A stretch of DNA of 64,000 bases, taken from NCBI GenBank assembly GCA_039105265.1, contig JAPFFF010000050.1, forward strand, positions 992,001-1,056,000. Reading direction: 5' to 3'. The position numbers were made by a program, and so were the translations under genes. The stretch is from Tritrichomonas musculus (Eukaryota; Parabasalia; Tritrichomonadida; Tritrichomonadidae). Shown here one piece after another: positions 1-8,687 of this stretch (positions within the stretch are counted from its first letter, which is position 1; every line of letters begins with the position of its first letter). The notes under the pieces are model-generated. The model did not search any database, was not told where the DNA came from, and saw only the letters and a program-made list of their open reading frames with translations.

Positions 1-272
1 CATACTTTAAATCTATCATGGTTTAATGTATATTTATATTTTCTGTTGTCATCTGGAGGCGTTAAATTAGCATACCAAACGAGAGAATCACAGTATTCAT
101 CACGTGGAACAAATGACGCGTGGCATTCGGTTTCGCCATCTAAATATCCATCACATGTAGCACGGCAATATTGAAATGAAATATATTTATCATTGCGAGA
201 ATTAACGAACTCAGGAGGAAATTTATTTTCATAGTCACGAGTGATAAAGTAAGTTTTGGTTGTTTTATGCAT
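1..272 (-). CDS. Virus-like element protein, cut by window edge
   Basis: An open frame starts with ATG at 270-272 and runs leftward off the window, giving about 90 residues. The visible part is hydrophilic, with several cysteines (two within a CRATC motif, others near residues 55 and 67) and many aromatic residues (YFITRDY, SFQYC, LVWYANL). The mix of aromatics and charged turns would suit a beta-rich structural protein such as a minor capsid component, but I do not recognise a family. It is on the same strand as the 156-residue gene and the capsid candidate, with only a 65-bp gap before the next gene, which fits a tightly packed element. Function is inferred from context only. Confidence 0.5.
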   Translation of the reverse strand, partial: MHKTTKTYFITRDYENKFPPEFVNSRNDKYISFQYCRATCDGYLDGETECHASFVPRDEYCDSLVWYANLTPPDDNRKYKYTLNHDRFKV

Positions 273-315
273 TTATGATTTGATAAAAATAAAAATATAT
301 GAATTTAAAACATGT

Positions 316-346
316 AGCCTTTGGCTGCAGAATTCTTTTAGAATTC
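316..346. terminator. Twin hairpins at a gene 3' end
   Basis: Two inverted repeats lie side by side: AGCC-TTT-GGCT (316-326) and GAATTC-TTTTA-GAATTC (330-346). The second one spans the stop codon (338-340) of the leftward 156-residue gene. Hairpins at 3' ends mark transcript ends in some large DNA viruses; whether that holds here is inference. Similar hairpins are at 6599 and 7028-7089. Confidence 0.35.
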
Positions 347-808
347 GTCTGGGTCTATTTCATCTTCGTTTATGTTACATTTACTAGCTAATTCATTTAC
401 AATTTCAACTTTAGCATCAGACCTATTTTTAATGAATTCATTAAGTTTATTTTGATTTTCACATTCTTTTACTACACATTCATGATAAAATGATGTTTTA
501 TAATTTATTCTATCAGCTTTAATATAAGCTTTCATTAATCGTATTTGTGATCCTGACGTTAAGGCGCCGAAGGCACGTCTAGGAATAGTTAACCATTCAC
601 ACTCAGGGAATAACTCTCTAAATTCTTTATATGTCATGACTTTTTGGGTGTTATCTTTATAAACTAATGAAAGACATAAAATTTTTATGTTCATTTTATA
701 TTTATAGAATTTATCAGTTATGAAGTCATCAAAATATACTTGAACGGCTTTAAGTTCTGATTCAGGAAGTTTTTCGAATAACTTATTAATGTTGATGTAT
801 TCACTCAT
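338..808 (-). CDS. Hypothetical protein of the virus-like element (156 aa)
   Basis: A complete 156-residue frame between the edge gene and the capsid candidate, on the same strand. It is mixed alpha-helical by eye, with no signal peptide or membrane segment. Features: an LLPE-like start (residues 10-16), a basic RRAFGAL patch near 76-83 and a highly charged end rich in Asp and Glu. I do not recognise a family. Gene order beside a capsid-like gene suggests a role in particle assembly or regulation, which is inference. Start ATG is at 806-808, followed upstream by an AT-rich 98-bp gap. Its 3' end lies inside a hairpin. Confidence 0.6.
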   Translation of the reverse strand: MSEYININKLFEKLPESELKAVQVYFDDFITDKFYKYKMNIKILCLSLVYKDNTQKVMTYKEFRELFPECEWLTIPRRAFGALTSGSQIRLMKAYIKADRINYKTSFYHECVVKECENQNKLNEFIKNRSDAKVEIVNELASKCNINEDEIDPDEF

Positions 809-906
809 TTATATAGAAATAAAAAATTTGAAAAATAAGTTTTAAATAGATTTAAAAATTTTTGAAAACGTTTGAAATGAAAAAATAATTAAATTAATTA
901 TTAGAT

Positions 907-2625
907 TTATTCATAACCAACTGGAACACCATTAGGGAAATATTCAACACCCTTAGTTGACCAAGCAAAGTATGTATCGCTACATATCCAAGCTTCAGGC
1001 GCAGGTGGGTGTTGATCTGGATATTCTGGATCAGGAATATAATAAGTGTCATCAATTCCTCTATACATTGGTTGACCACGGAATGTAACTGTAACAGAAT
1101 TAGAGCCAGTATCGATTCCATCAAATACATAACCAGCGTTTGAACGTTCAAGTTGGAAGTTAATACCAAAACTTGTTCCATCACTTCTGCAGTTTGAGTA
1201 ACGTTTACCAGTTACGGGATCATTAAGGGGTTGAGTGAATGAATCCTCAAATTCTTGTGTAGCTTCAAGTGCTCCATCTAATTCATTAGCGATTAATTGA
1301 TGCTGGTAAAATCTGGCAGAGCAAGTGTTTGAAAATTCAGTATCTGGATAAGTTCTTTTATTAACAACTAATTGAACGTTTTGATACATGATATTATCAA
1401 AGCATGTAATATCTAATGGACTCTTAGGGAACATCATGGTTATATTTGTTGCATTTCTGAGAGGAATTGATTTTGAAATTTCTAAACCATTAACTTTAGC
1501 AGTACCTTCAAATATTTCACGTGTTAATTCTTGTGATGGAACTAATAATGCAGTTTGTAATTCACGAATGAGTCCTTGATATACTCCAGGCTTGAGACCA
1601 AATCCTGAAAGATTTGATCGACCTAATTGAATAGTACCGCCTAAAACATTTAATGTTATTTTACCAACTTTCATATCAATTCCATTTGCTGATGTTATAG
1701 TCAATTTATCATTTACTACTTTATCTTTTGATACTTTAACTTTTAATATATTTGGATCAGGTTCTTCGTTTTCATTTGGAGCTTCACCAGCTTTATATTG
1801 AACGACAATATTTGCTGGCTTTCCTACTTGCGTGAATTTACGAGTAATTGGAACAACTGCTGGCATTTCTTCATCAATGGCTTTATCATCGAGAAATTGA
1901 AATGTTTCTTTAACAACATTAGGATTAACTTGACCCCAAACCATGGCACGAAGTGATGTTTTAACTTCTTCTTCAATTTCACCACTAATTTTGTTAGGGT
2001 AAAGTTGCCATGCTTGAAGCGCAAGCTGATCAGTAAATGGTATTGTTAATTCTATAGTTAATTTGTGTGGTTTACCGTCGGCAACGTCTGCAAGTGGAAA
2101 ATAGCATCCACAAATTGAAGGTGAAAATTGAGATACATTTTCCCATGTTGAGTGAGAGAATTTTGAAGTTGCTTTAGCATCACGTGGTTTAATTGAATTG
2201 TATGCGAATGATTCACGTTGAAGTTCATCTTGTCTGTAAGTATCAAGTAATTTTCCATCAATCCAAAATCTACAGTCTTCATAAAATTCAACGGCATTTT
2301 TGAATACAGTATAAAGTTGCATTAACTTATTAATATCTGCGGAAACATCAACGGGTTCAGATAATTGAACAAAGTACTCTAAAAGAATCGTAGAAAATCC
2401 TTTTTCGATTTGTGAAATTGTATGACCAGAATGAGTTAGTTTTATTCTTGTTTTAGTACCCACTGGCATTGGTGCATCTTTATTTGTGAATTCTTCCATA
2501 ACTTGACTAAATGAATTATCGCCACCATTTCGTTGAATTAAATTTCTAAGTTTGTTTTGAAAGAATGTGAGAACATCTCCTTCATCATTTCCTAAATTTT
2601 TCGTTTGAGCGTTTAAGTATGTCAT
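907..2625 (-). CDS. Major capsid protein candidate (Maverick type)
   Basis: A 572-residue frame, the largest in the element. No signal peptide. The run near residues 105-125 (CRFWIDGKLL) and the segment near 185-215 (IPFTDQLALQAWQLYPNK) resemble parts of Maverick/Polinton capsid proteins, in which a displayed beta-strand-rich domain follows a short helical N-terminus. The C-terminal half is rich in beta-type stretches and ends in a Pro/Tyr/Asp-rich tail. Length agrees with double-jelly-roll capsid proteins of this group (about 500-650 residues). It faces the divergent small gene at 2740. The frame looks whole. The alternative is a different structural protein of the same element; the 477-residue neighbour would then be the capsid. 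Confidence 0.6.
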   Translation of the reverse strand: MTYLNAQTKNLGNDEGDVLTFFQNKLRNLIQRNGGDNSFSQVMEEFTNKDAPMPVGTKTRIKLTHSGHTISQIEKGFSTILLEYFVQLSEPVDVSADINKLMQLYTVFKNAVEFYEDCRFWIDGKLLDTYRQDELQRESFAYNSIKPRDAKATSKFSHSTWENVSQFSPSICGCYFPLADVADGKPHKLTIELTIPFTDQLALQAWQLYPNKISGEIEEEVKTSLRAMVWGQVNPNVVKETFQFLDDKAIDEEMPAVVPITRKFTQVGKPANIVVQYKAGEAPNENEEPDPNILKVKVSKDKVVNDKLTITSANGIDMKVGKITLNVLGGTIQLGRSNLSGFGLKPGVYQGLIRELQTALLVPSQELTREIFEGTAKVNGLEISKSIPLRNATNITMMFPKSPLDITCFDNIMYQNVQLVVNKRTYPDTEFSNTCSARFYQHQLIANELDGALEATQEFEDSFTQPLNDPVTGKRYSNCRSDGTSFGINFQLERSNAGYVFDGIDTGSNSVTVTFRGQPMYRGIDDTYYIPDPEYPDQHPPAPEAWICSDTYFAWSTKGVEYFPNGVPVGYE

Positions 2626-2739
2626 TTTAAATATTGAAAAAAAATTAAATAATAAGTTAATAAAGAAAAGAATTTTATAGTTTTGAAAAAAATAAATGAA
2701 TTAAGAAATGAAAAATAAATTTTTTACATTAATGAAAAT

Positions 2740-3060
2740 ATGGCATTTGGAAGTTGGTTTAAAAATATTGTGAACGGAGCTAAAAACATAATTGGCAAAA
2801 TAGTTCCAAAAGTAAAGAAAGTAGTTGAAACAGTTGGTAGATTTGCACCATTGATAGGACAAGCTGGTGATTTAATAGGTGGAAGTGCTGGTGAGGTAAT
2901 AAATACAATCGGAAATGGTGTGAGTAAATTAAATGACAGAATTAATTATAAAGGTGGAAATGTTAACGCGTTAGGTGCGAATGGTGCAGGAGCTAGAAGA
3001 ATTGTTGGAGCGAACGGAGCAGGTATTAGAAGGTTTGATATTCCATTACTGAAGGAATAA
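2740..3060 (+). CDS. Small amphipathic glycine-rich protein (PX/pVI-like candidate)
   Basis: A 106-residue basic protein. Residues 1-40 make an amphipathic helix with Phe/Trp and Lys (AFGSWFKNIVNGAKNIIGKI), then a Gly/Ala-rich middle (GQAGDLIGGSAGEVI), then two copies of a GANGAGxRR motif near residues 79-97. Small proteins with an N-terminal amphipathic helix are found next to capsid genes in Polintons and adenoviruses, where they act as minor capsid or membrane-disrupting proteins. That comparison is inferred from composition and position. It is divergently arranged with the capsid candidate; the 114-bp gap between their start codons would hold both promoters. Confidence 0.55.
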   Translation: MAFGSWFKNIVNGAKNIIGKIVPKVKKVVETVGRFAPLIGQAGDLIGGSAGEVINTIGNGVSKLNDRINYKGGNVNALGANGAGARRIVGANGAGIRRFDIPLLKE

Positions 3061-3067
3061 AAATAAA

Positions 3068-3208
3068 TCATGAGTAAAGTCGTTTCCTCATTTCATCTGT
3101 TAAAGGTGGATCTATATTTAATGTTGGGGAAAGTTTCACAATGCGAATGAGTAAATTAGCGAGTTCAATAATTGTTAAACAACCAAGAAAAATTTCTGAT
3201 AAACTCAT
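3068..3208 (-). CDS. Small membrane protein (46 aa)
   Basis: A short frame, ATG at 3206-3208 and TGA at 3068-3070. The protein has one hydrophobic helix near residues 5-25 (EIFLGCLTIIELANLLIRIV) followed by a short charged tail. It fills the gap between two convergent or divergent genes of the virus-like element with only 7 bp to the end of the 106-residue gene, as expected in a compact genome. Small single-pass proteins are usual in Polinton-like elements, but no family is recognised. The main doubt is its size. Confidence 0.4.
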   Translation of the reverse strand: MSLSEIFLGCLTIIELANLLIRIVKLSPTLNIDPPLTDEMRKRLYS

Positions 3209-3248
3209 TTATTATTAATTAAAAATTTTTATTTTTGTTTTTAATTAA

Positions 3249-3608
3249 ATGGATTTAAAAGTTATTGAACCAATTAAAAACTATTTAAAAGAATTTAAAA
3301 CAGTAGATGAATTTAATTTATGGTATTCAAAGAATAAGGAAGAAGTGGATAAGTTAACGACTCATAAATTAAACAAAATGTATAAAATCGATGGCTATAG
3401 AATTACAAAAATAAAGGGTGCGTTGATGTTAAAGAAATGGGTTGAAAAAGAGGAAAAAGATATAGTTAGTAAGGCTTCACCCAGGACGGATGCCATTGAA
3501 GAATTAAGGAATGAAATAAATGAAATCAGAAATACAGTAAATAAAATTATATCATTTCTTCAGGAATCGTCAAGTTCTATTGATGTATTACCGCCATCGA
3601 CAACTTGA
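3249..3608 (+). CDS. Coiled-coil protein of the virus-like element (119 aa)
   Basis: A 119-residue, strongly charged protein. Residues 1-70 are Lys/Glu-rich helices; residues 80-105 (TDAIEELRNEINEIRNTV) have heptad spacing typical of a coiled coil, so it probably forms oligomers. It ends in a Ser/Pro tail. The last 49 bp overlap the 3' end of the ATPase gene on the other strand, a sign of compaction. No signal peptide or membrane segment. No family recognised; a scaffold or fibre-base role is only a guess. Confidence 0.55.
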   Translation: MDLKVIEPIKNYLKEFKTVDEFNLWYSKNKEEVDKLTTHKLNKMYKIDGYRITKIKGALMLKKWVEKEEKDIVSKASPRTDAIEELRNEINEIRNTVNKIISFLQESSSSIDVLPPSTT

Positions 3609-4393
3609 ATGATCATATATGGATGACTTTCACAATCTTCAGTTTTTCGTTTCAATATTTTTGAATACATTTCATAAAATTCGTCAAATGATAAATTAGA
3701 TGCTGATTGTGAATAAATATAACGTAATTGTTGTTTATTGAAACATGGAAATATAAATAATGTTGATATTTCATTTTTAACATGAGGTTTTAATCCTTTC
3801 CAGCCTTGAATTAAAAGGAGGAATGAAAAACTTATATGTCTACATCTACGTATTAATTGGCTAAAATAAGATTCTTCTGAAGAAAAGAGTTTACTATTTG
3901 AGATATCATCAAATAAAACGATTGTATGCAATACTTCTCGGTTGAAATCAGAAACGGCAAGCATTTTAAACATATCCTCTTTTTGTTGATCATCGATTTT
4001 ATCCTGCAAGTTTTCGCGTTTGATAAGATTATATAAATTCTTTGCCGAGATTAAATCTTTCATGAATTCTACAGCTTCTTGTTCACTAATTATAATATAT
4101 GGAATCATAAGAAGTGGCTTTAATGCTAAAAATGTTTTGTCTGATTCTTGACCGTCTTTTGTAACGTAGATAAATAAGTGATGAGTGTTTAATACACCTA
4201 ATTTGATGATTTCCTTTAATGCTATCACAGTCTTTCCTGATGATTGCTTACCAACTATGACGTTAACACTATTTAACCTAATATTAACCTCAGGGTGTAT
4301 TTCAGAAATTAGGCTTTCATTTTTATCCATAGCATAGGTTTTTAACGTATTCATAACGTGTGTTTTAATCATATTTTCTAATGATGGGTTCAT
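3560..4393 (-). CDS. Genome-packaging-type ATPase (FtsK/HerA-like, Maverick ATP gene)
   Basis: A 277-residue P-loop ATPase. Walker A is GKQSSGKT at residues 48-55; the Walker B strand is TIVLFDD at about 157-163; a hydrophobic strand ending in Gln (FLLLIQGWKG, 191-200) sits where the FtsK/HerA group has its polar sensor. Arginine-rich RRCRH at 182-186 may serve as the arginine finger. Single-domain ATPases of 220-290 residues with this order are the packaging ATPases of Polintons, virophages and adeno-like viruses, which drive DNA into the capsid. The frame looks whole. It is convergent with the coiled-coil gene and 107 bp downstream of the 477-residue gene on the same strand. Confidence 0.8.
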   Translation of the reverse strand: MNPSLENMIKTHVMNTLKTYAMDKNESLISEIHPEVNIRLNSVNVIVGKQSSGKTVIALKEIIKLGVLNTHHLFIYVTKDGQESDKTFLALKPLLMIPYIIISEQEAVEFMKDLISAKNLYNLIKRENLQDKIDDQQKEDMFKMLAVSDFNREVLHTIVLFDDISNSKLFSSEESYFSQLIRRCRHISFSFLLLIQGWKGLKPHVKNEISTLFIFPCFNKQQLRYIYSQSASNLSFDEFYEMYSKILKRKTEDCESHPYMIIQVVDGGNTSIELDDS

Positions 4394-4500
4394 TTTCTAT
4401 ATATTAATGTTAAAGTTTATTTTAATTATTGATAAAAATATATTTTTAAGTTTATTAATCATTAACTGAAATTAGATATTAACACATTTCTTAAAATTTA

Positions 4501-5934
4501 TTATTCAGGTTCTTCTACGATTGCTGATGTTTGTAGTGCTTGTACTTGTGATTGAACATTAGCATCAAACCATTTATTAAAATCACTTGGATTTGGAGGT
4601 AATGTATTTATTCCTTTAAGTATTATTGCAATTGTTGCTTTAGCAACTAATGGAATATGTTCAGGGTCAACTGGTAGTCCGGATTTATTACACATTTCAC
4701 ATGCAGTAGGTACAAATTCACCAATTTTTACAGGATTAATTAAATAATCGTGAACTATGAACTCAATAGCTTCTTTAACTGCTTTCTTTCCTCTTAAATT
4801 CTTCCATTGATCCTCATTAACATTCATAACACTTTCACCATAAACATAAACCATTGCAGGAAGTAAAGCAAATTGATTCCATATAACCGTTGCCATTTGT
4901 GTAAGTGTGAATGGTAATTTTACACCGTTGAGGTATTTGATACCTTGATAAATTGGAGAGATACACTTACCAACAAATGCCTGATAAGTTGAACGTTTCT
5001 TTGGTTTGATTAAGTGCTTTTCATCGATACCAGCAGCTTTTAATTTTGTTTCAAAGTCTTGCCAACTTTCACCTGCATAATTAGTGACTGTACGCCCTGT
5101 TTCATCAAATTCAGGATGATATATATTATTAATAAATCCTCTTAAGTTTATACCTTGTTTATGAGCTTCTTTACGTTGGTCCACAGATGGGTAAGTTTTA
5201 TAATAAGCATTGCGATATGGGAATAATGACGGAACGGTTGTAAATCCATTAACTATTACAGGTTTCTTACCTTCTTTTGTTTGTACGACGACTTCAGGTA
5301 TTCCGTCACCATCTAAATCTTTACCGGTGGCTTCATATAAATCATTATATCCATGTCGATTAATCCATTCATTCGCACTTACAACACTCTGAGCGTCTCG
5401 AATTTGTTTAACATCTTGATTTAATTTAGCCACAACATTAATTAAGTCATCCATACCAACATTACCGTATTTATTTTGTTTTGCCTTTTTCGTTGGTTGA
5501 ATTGCAGCCATTCTTTCACGGTAAAACGCCATATCATTTAATGCTTTAGTTAAGTCTTTCTTATTAATGTTATTTTCTGCCAAGCTAGCGTATGATTGAT
5601 CACGCATTTGGTTTAATTGAGAAACATTATTTATTAATTGCGGAATTTTCGATTTATTCATTTTATTAATTGGTAAAAAATTTAAATTATCGTTTTTGTT
5701 TTGAAAATTATTTAATCTAGAAATAAAATTTGAAATTGATTTATCATTTATTCTCAAACCTTCATGTTGTATATAATTATTTTCATTTAAAAATTTCATT
5801 AAATTTGCAACTGAACCTTGCCATGAAGGCGACTCATGAAGAGTAACGTTAAGTTTTTCATTAATTAATTCAATATATTTATTAAGTTTATCAAGTTTCA
5901 AACCTTTAAAATTATTTCTATTTAATTTTGACAT
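4501..5934 (-). CDS. Large structural-candidate protein of the virus-like element (477 aa)
   Basis: A 477-residue soluble protein. Residues 1-110 are Asn/Leu/Lys-rich helices. A DxDGDGxPEVVV motif near 205-216, followed by VNGFTTVPS, is its clearest mark, and I associate this type of motif with Maverick proteins of trichomonads. The second half carries an aromatic, hydrophobic region (TLTQMATVIWNQFALLPAMV, about 342-361) and a CxxC pair near 408-411. A helical start, a compact middle and a Gln-rich end could fit a virion protein, but the function is unknown. The start ATG is supported by a leader that is duplicated downstream (see the repeat at 5934-6475). The frame looks whole. Confidence 0.55.
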   Translation of the reverse strand: MSKLNRNNFKGLKLDKLNKYIELINEKLNVTLHESPSWQGSVANLMKFLNENNYIQHEGLRINDKSISNFISRLNNFQNKNDNLNFLPINKMNKSKIPQLINNVSQLNQMRDQSYASLAENNINKKDLTKALNDMAFYRERMAAIQPTKKAKQNKYGNVGMDDLINVVAKLNQDVKQIRDAQSVVSANEWINRHGYNDLYEATGKDLDGDGIPEVVVQTKEGKKPVIVNGFTTVPSLFPYRNAYYKTYPSVDQRKEAHKQGINLRGFINNIYHPEFDETGRTVTNYAGESWQDFETKLKAAGIDEKHLIKPKKRSTYQAFVGKCISPIYQGIKYLNGVKLPFTLTQMATVIWNQFALLPAMVYVYGESVMNVNEDQWKNLRGKKAVKEAIEFIVHDYLINPVKIGEFVPTACEMCNKSGLPVDPEHIPLVAKATIAIILKGINTLPPNPSDFNKWFDANVQSQVQALQTSAIVEEPE

Positions 5935-6475
5935 ATTCTTTATATTAAAATAAATTTAATCATTTACGTATAAAATTTATGTTTTCAATATTTGACTTTT
6001 GTGATTTATTTTTTTGAGACATGTGATATAAAAATAAATGATAAAATAATTTTATAATTTGTGGTGAACGTTTATTTATAAAAATTTTTTTCGATTTATG
6101 TGAAACTTTGAAAAGTTTGAGCCCTTGGCGAAGTATTCAAATTATCAGACATTTCGGAAATAACGTATTTTATAAAATTTTTTCGATTTGTGAGAGTATT
6201 GAATTAAAAAATTTTAAAAATTTGACTAGTCGTTTTCTCGTCAAAGTATTGAAAATTTCGTTTTTACTCGTCAACCGTCGTTAGTTTATATTTAATTTGA
6301 GTAATTATTGAAATCTTCGTTTTACTCGTCAACCGTCGTTAGTTTATATTTAATTTGAGTAATTATTGAAAATTTCGTTTTTACTCGTCAACCGTCGTTA
6401 GTTTTAACATATTCTTTATTTTAAAATAAATTTAATCATTTACGTATAAAATTTATGTTTTCAATTTTTGACTTT
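5934..6475. repeat. Duplicated leader and 58-bp tandem repeats beside the 477-residue gene
   Basis: The stretch just upstream of the 477-residue gene (about 5934-5998, containing AATTTAATCATTTACGTATA) occurs again at about 6408-6475 with few changes. Between the two copies are three tandem units with period 57-59 bp, each holding CTCGTCAACCGTCGTTAG (at about 6268, 6325 and 6384). The layout suggests that a promoter-bearing segment was duplicated together with a small repeat array. Repeats of this kind are common near ends of virus-like elements. Confidence 0.7.
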
Positions 6476-6598
6476 TGAGATTTGAGGATGAAATTTATGA
6501 AAAAAAATTTATGAAGGGGTGATGAATCAGTGGTGTTGTAAAATTAAATAATATGTTCGGGTTTAAAGTTATGATTTTAAATTCTTGAGTTACTGGGG

Positions 6599-6619
6599 TT
6601 TTAGGACGAAGTCCTAAAA
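6599..6619. terminator. Perfect 9-bp hairpin
   Basis: TTTTAGGAC-GAA-GTCCTAAAA is a perfect inverted repeat with a three-base loop. It stands alone in AT-rich noncoding DNA. Its stem is more GC-rich than its surroundings. It may be a transcript end or a structural mark of the virus-like element; its role is inferred. Confidence 0.4.
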
Positions 6620-7027
6620 TCACAGTAAATACATACGACGAATATTATAAAAAAGTGCTGTTGCCACGATATTTTATATTGGTTAATAAGAATAATTTAA
6701 GAAATAACGAAATATGATTGAGTTTTTAGATATGAATGAAATTCAGTCAAATCAGAAACTATAAAAAAGATTTTATTTAATTATGTATATCTAGTTGTTT
6801 AGGATATTTTATATTAAAGATCAATTATATAAAATTTTAAGAAAAGATAATAATTTTTGAAAAATGTAAGAAATGTTTTAATAAAATTTCAAAAAAGGGT
6901 TTTAAAAAGTTAGTAGGTTAATATATTAATGAATTTTGGAATTAATTATATAATTTCTTGTTAAAGACGTATTTGAAATGTAAAATATAATTAGAAAAGG
7001 ATGAAAAAAAAAATAAATTTGTTTAAT

Positions 7028-7089
7028 GGGGGCTTCGCCCCCATAACGACCAATCTTTTACGGGGCTGGTTCCAGCCCCATAAAAGATT
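7028..7089. other. Two adjacent GC-rich hairpins
   Basis: First hairpin GGGGGC-TTC-GCCCCC at 7028-7042. Second hairpin at 7052-7089: outer stem AATCTTTTA/TAAAAGATT and inner stem GGGGCTGG/CCAGCCCC with a TT loop, about 17 paired bases with one mismatch. In DNA this AT-rich, two strong GC stems side by side are unlikely by chance. Plausible roles are 3' processing signal, replication or end mark of the virus-like element. No gene overlaps them. Confidence 0.55.
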
Positions 7090-7620
7090 GATCGCTAAAA
7101 AAAGTGATTTTTAACATTTCAAGGTAATTGATAAATTCATAAAAAAATCCTTTCAAATGTTCACAAAAAATTCATGAAATAAAAATATTTATCGCAAGAA
7201 TAACTTCATAAGAAATAATTATATGATTAATTATTATTTGAAAAACAGTTAAATAAATAAAATATTAAATTATTAGTTTGGAAACATTTAATTTAACAGA
7301 AAAAAAAAAAAAAAAAAAAAAATAATATTTATGATATTTCCAGATAAAAGTTAACATAATATTATTTTGAGCTGATTAATTTATTATTGGATACAAAATA
7401 TATCATAAGGACTATTTTTTCAAAGATTTAAATCAGTGTAATATCGAACTTTGAAAAATTTTATACTAATTAATATATATTAAAAATGTATAAAATTATA
7501 ATTTTTCACAAAGTTAAGTAACTTGAATGAACAAACTTTTTGAGATGAAATAGACTAAACTTAAGTAATAATTGTTCAAATTATAAAAATATGCAAATAT
7601 CATTTGTAAGATTTTAAATT
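7090..7620. other. Intergenic, no gene seen
   Basis: AT-rich DNA with an A-tract near 7300-7322. No coding frame of note, no tRNA. It separates the virus-like element from the kinase gene, which ends at 7624. Confidence 0.5.
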
Positions 7621-7623
7621 TTA

Positions 7624-8631
7624 TTAATAATTTAGTGTTTGTCTAAATTTTTCAATTTCATTATCAATTCCATCGATCAATAAAAAATGATTGTTTGTAA
7701 TGGTTTTTATAATTTTTTTAAAACTTGGTCGTTTTTGGGGGAGTGTAGATAAACATCTTTTAATTATTTCACGAGATAATTTGTTAACTTTTTTAGGTAT
7801 ATGTAATTGCTCATAATTTCCTGGAACAGTATATTTTGGTAATTCACCTTTTGTGAGAATGAAAAACATCACCACTCCAAATGCAAAAACATCAACTTTT
7901 TCATCATAAGTTGAATCATGCTGAAAAAGTTCAGGGGCCATAAATAGAATTGTTCCAATATCATGTGTCATTGATGTTTGATATGTCAAATCCATGACTT
8001 TAGATATCCCAAAATCGCATATTTTGACTTCTTTTTTCTTATTGATTAGAATATTTGTCATTTTCAAATCCCGATGTATAATCTTATTCATATGAATATG
8101 GTCCATTGCTAAACATATTTGATAGATGACTTTGATTAAGTCAATATCATTGAGAAATCTTATAACTTTTTCTAAATTATAATGACAAAATTCAAGAAGG
8201 ATAGCAGGTTCATGATTTGCATCACCATTGTAAAAACCATAAACTTTAATAATATTTGGATGTACTATCCCATTTAAGATTTCATATTCACGTAGAATTT
8301 TTTGTACCAAATCAAAATTTAATTCATTTTCTTCATATTTTTTATCATCATTATTATCTTCTTCGTTATCATCGTTCCATATTGAAACTATTTTAGAATT
8401 ATCAATAGTATTTTGTGATCTGAAAATTCCGATTTTATATATTTTTAAACATTTGTTTTTGCTCACTTTATAAACCTTTGATGTTGTACCTTCTCCAATA
8501 AATTGTTTACTTGTTAATAACTGTTCAATTTCTGTTGTAGATAAAATTTTTATTTTATTGGCAGGATTGCTTTTATTCTCAATTGCAAATTTATTTTCAC
8601 TCTTCTTATTTAATTCAATTGGTTTTTGCAA
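7624..8631 (-). CDS. Protein kinase (Ser/Thr, TKL-like)
   Basis: A 335-residue protein kinase with every catalytic motif. Glycine loop GEGTTSKV at residues 46-53, the VAIK-type lysine at K63, the helix-C glutamate likely E115, catalytic loop HRDLKMTN at 186-193, DFG at 206-208, APE at 232-234, and the conserved RP arginine at 301. An Asn/Asp/Glu-rich insert (85-103) lies between the lysine and helix C. It has almost no N- or C-terminal extension, so it is a bare kinase domain of near-minimal length. It should transfer phosphate to Ser/Thr of unknown substrates in the cytosol. The C-lobe style (GTILFMAPE, DVFAFGVVM) is that of the expanded TKL/CAMK-like kinases of trichomonads. Confidence 0.9.
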   Translation of the reverse strand: MQKPIELNKKSENKFAIENKSNPANKIKILSTTEIEQLLTSKQFIGEGTTSKVYKVSKNKCLKIYKIGIFRSQNTIDNSKIVSIWNDDNEEDNNDDKKYEENELNFDLVQKILREYEILNGIVHPNIIKVYGFYNGDANHEPAILLEFCHYNLEKVIRFLNDIDLIKVIYQICLAMDHIHMNKIIHRDLKMTNILINKKKEVKICDFGISKVMDLTYQTSMTHDIGTILFMAPELFQHDSTYDEKVDVFAFGVVMFFILTKGELPKYTVPGNYEQLHIPKKVNKLSREIIKRCLSTLPQKRPSFKKIIKTITNNHFLLIDGIDNEIEKFRQTLNY

Positions 8632-8687
8632 TTAAATTTAAAATTTGAATTATTATAAAAAAACAAAAGAAATTTTATAATTCATGA

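Larger units (their letters stand above)
1..7100. mobile_element. Maverick/Polinton-type virus-like element, morphogenesis part
   Basis: A block of closely packed genes unlike the rest of the window: a capsid-like protein, a packaging-type ATPase, a small glycine-rich protein, a coiled-coil protein and a large structural candidate. The set and spacing match the structural half of Mavericks/Polintons, which are common in trichomonads. The frames that lie fully inside the window look whole, so this copy seems fairly young. The left end lies outside the window, and the polymerase and integrase genes are not seen. I find no terminal inverted repeat; the right limit is set near GC-rich hairpins at 7028-7089 and is a guess. 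Confidence 0.75.

Noticed and set aside
894-1184. 96-codon open frame on the minus strand
   Set aside because: Lies inside the capsid candidate in another frame; hydrophobic, biased composition; a shadow.
1-7100. Terminal inverted repeat of the virus-like element near 7.1 kb
   Set aside because: No matching sequence at the left edge of the window, and the 253-bp repeats of the compact element do not match this region.
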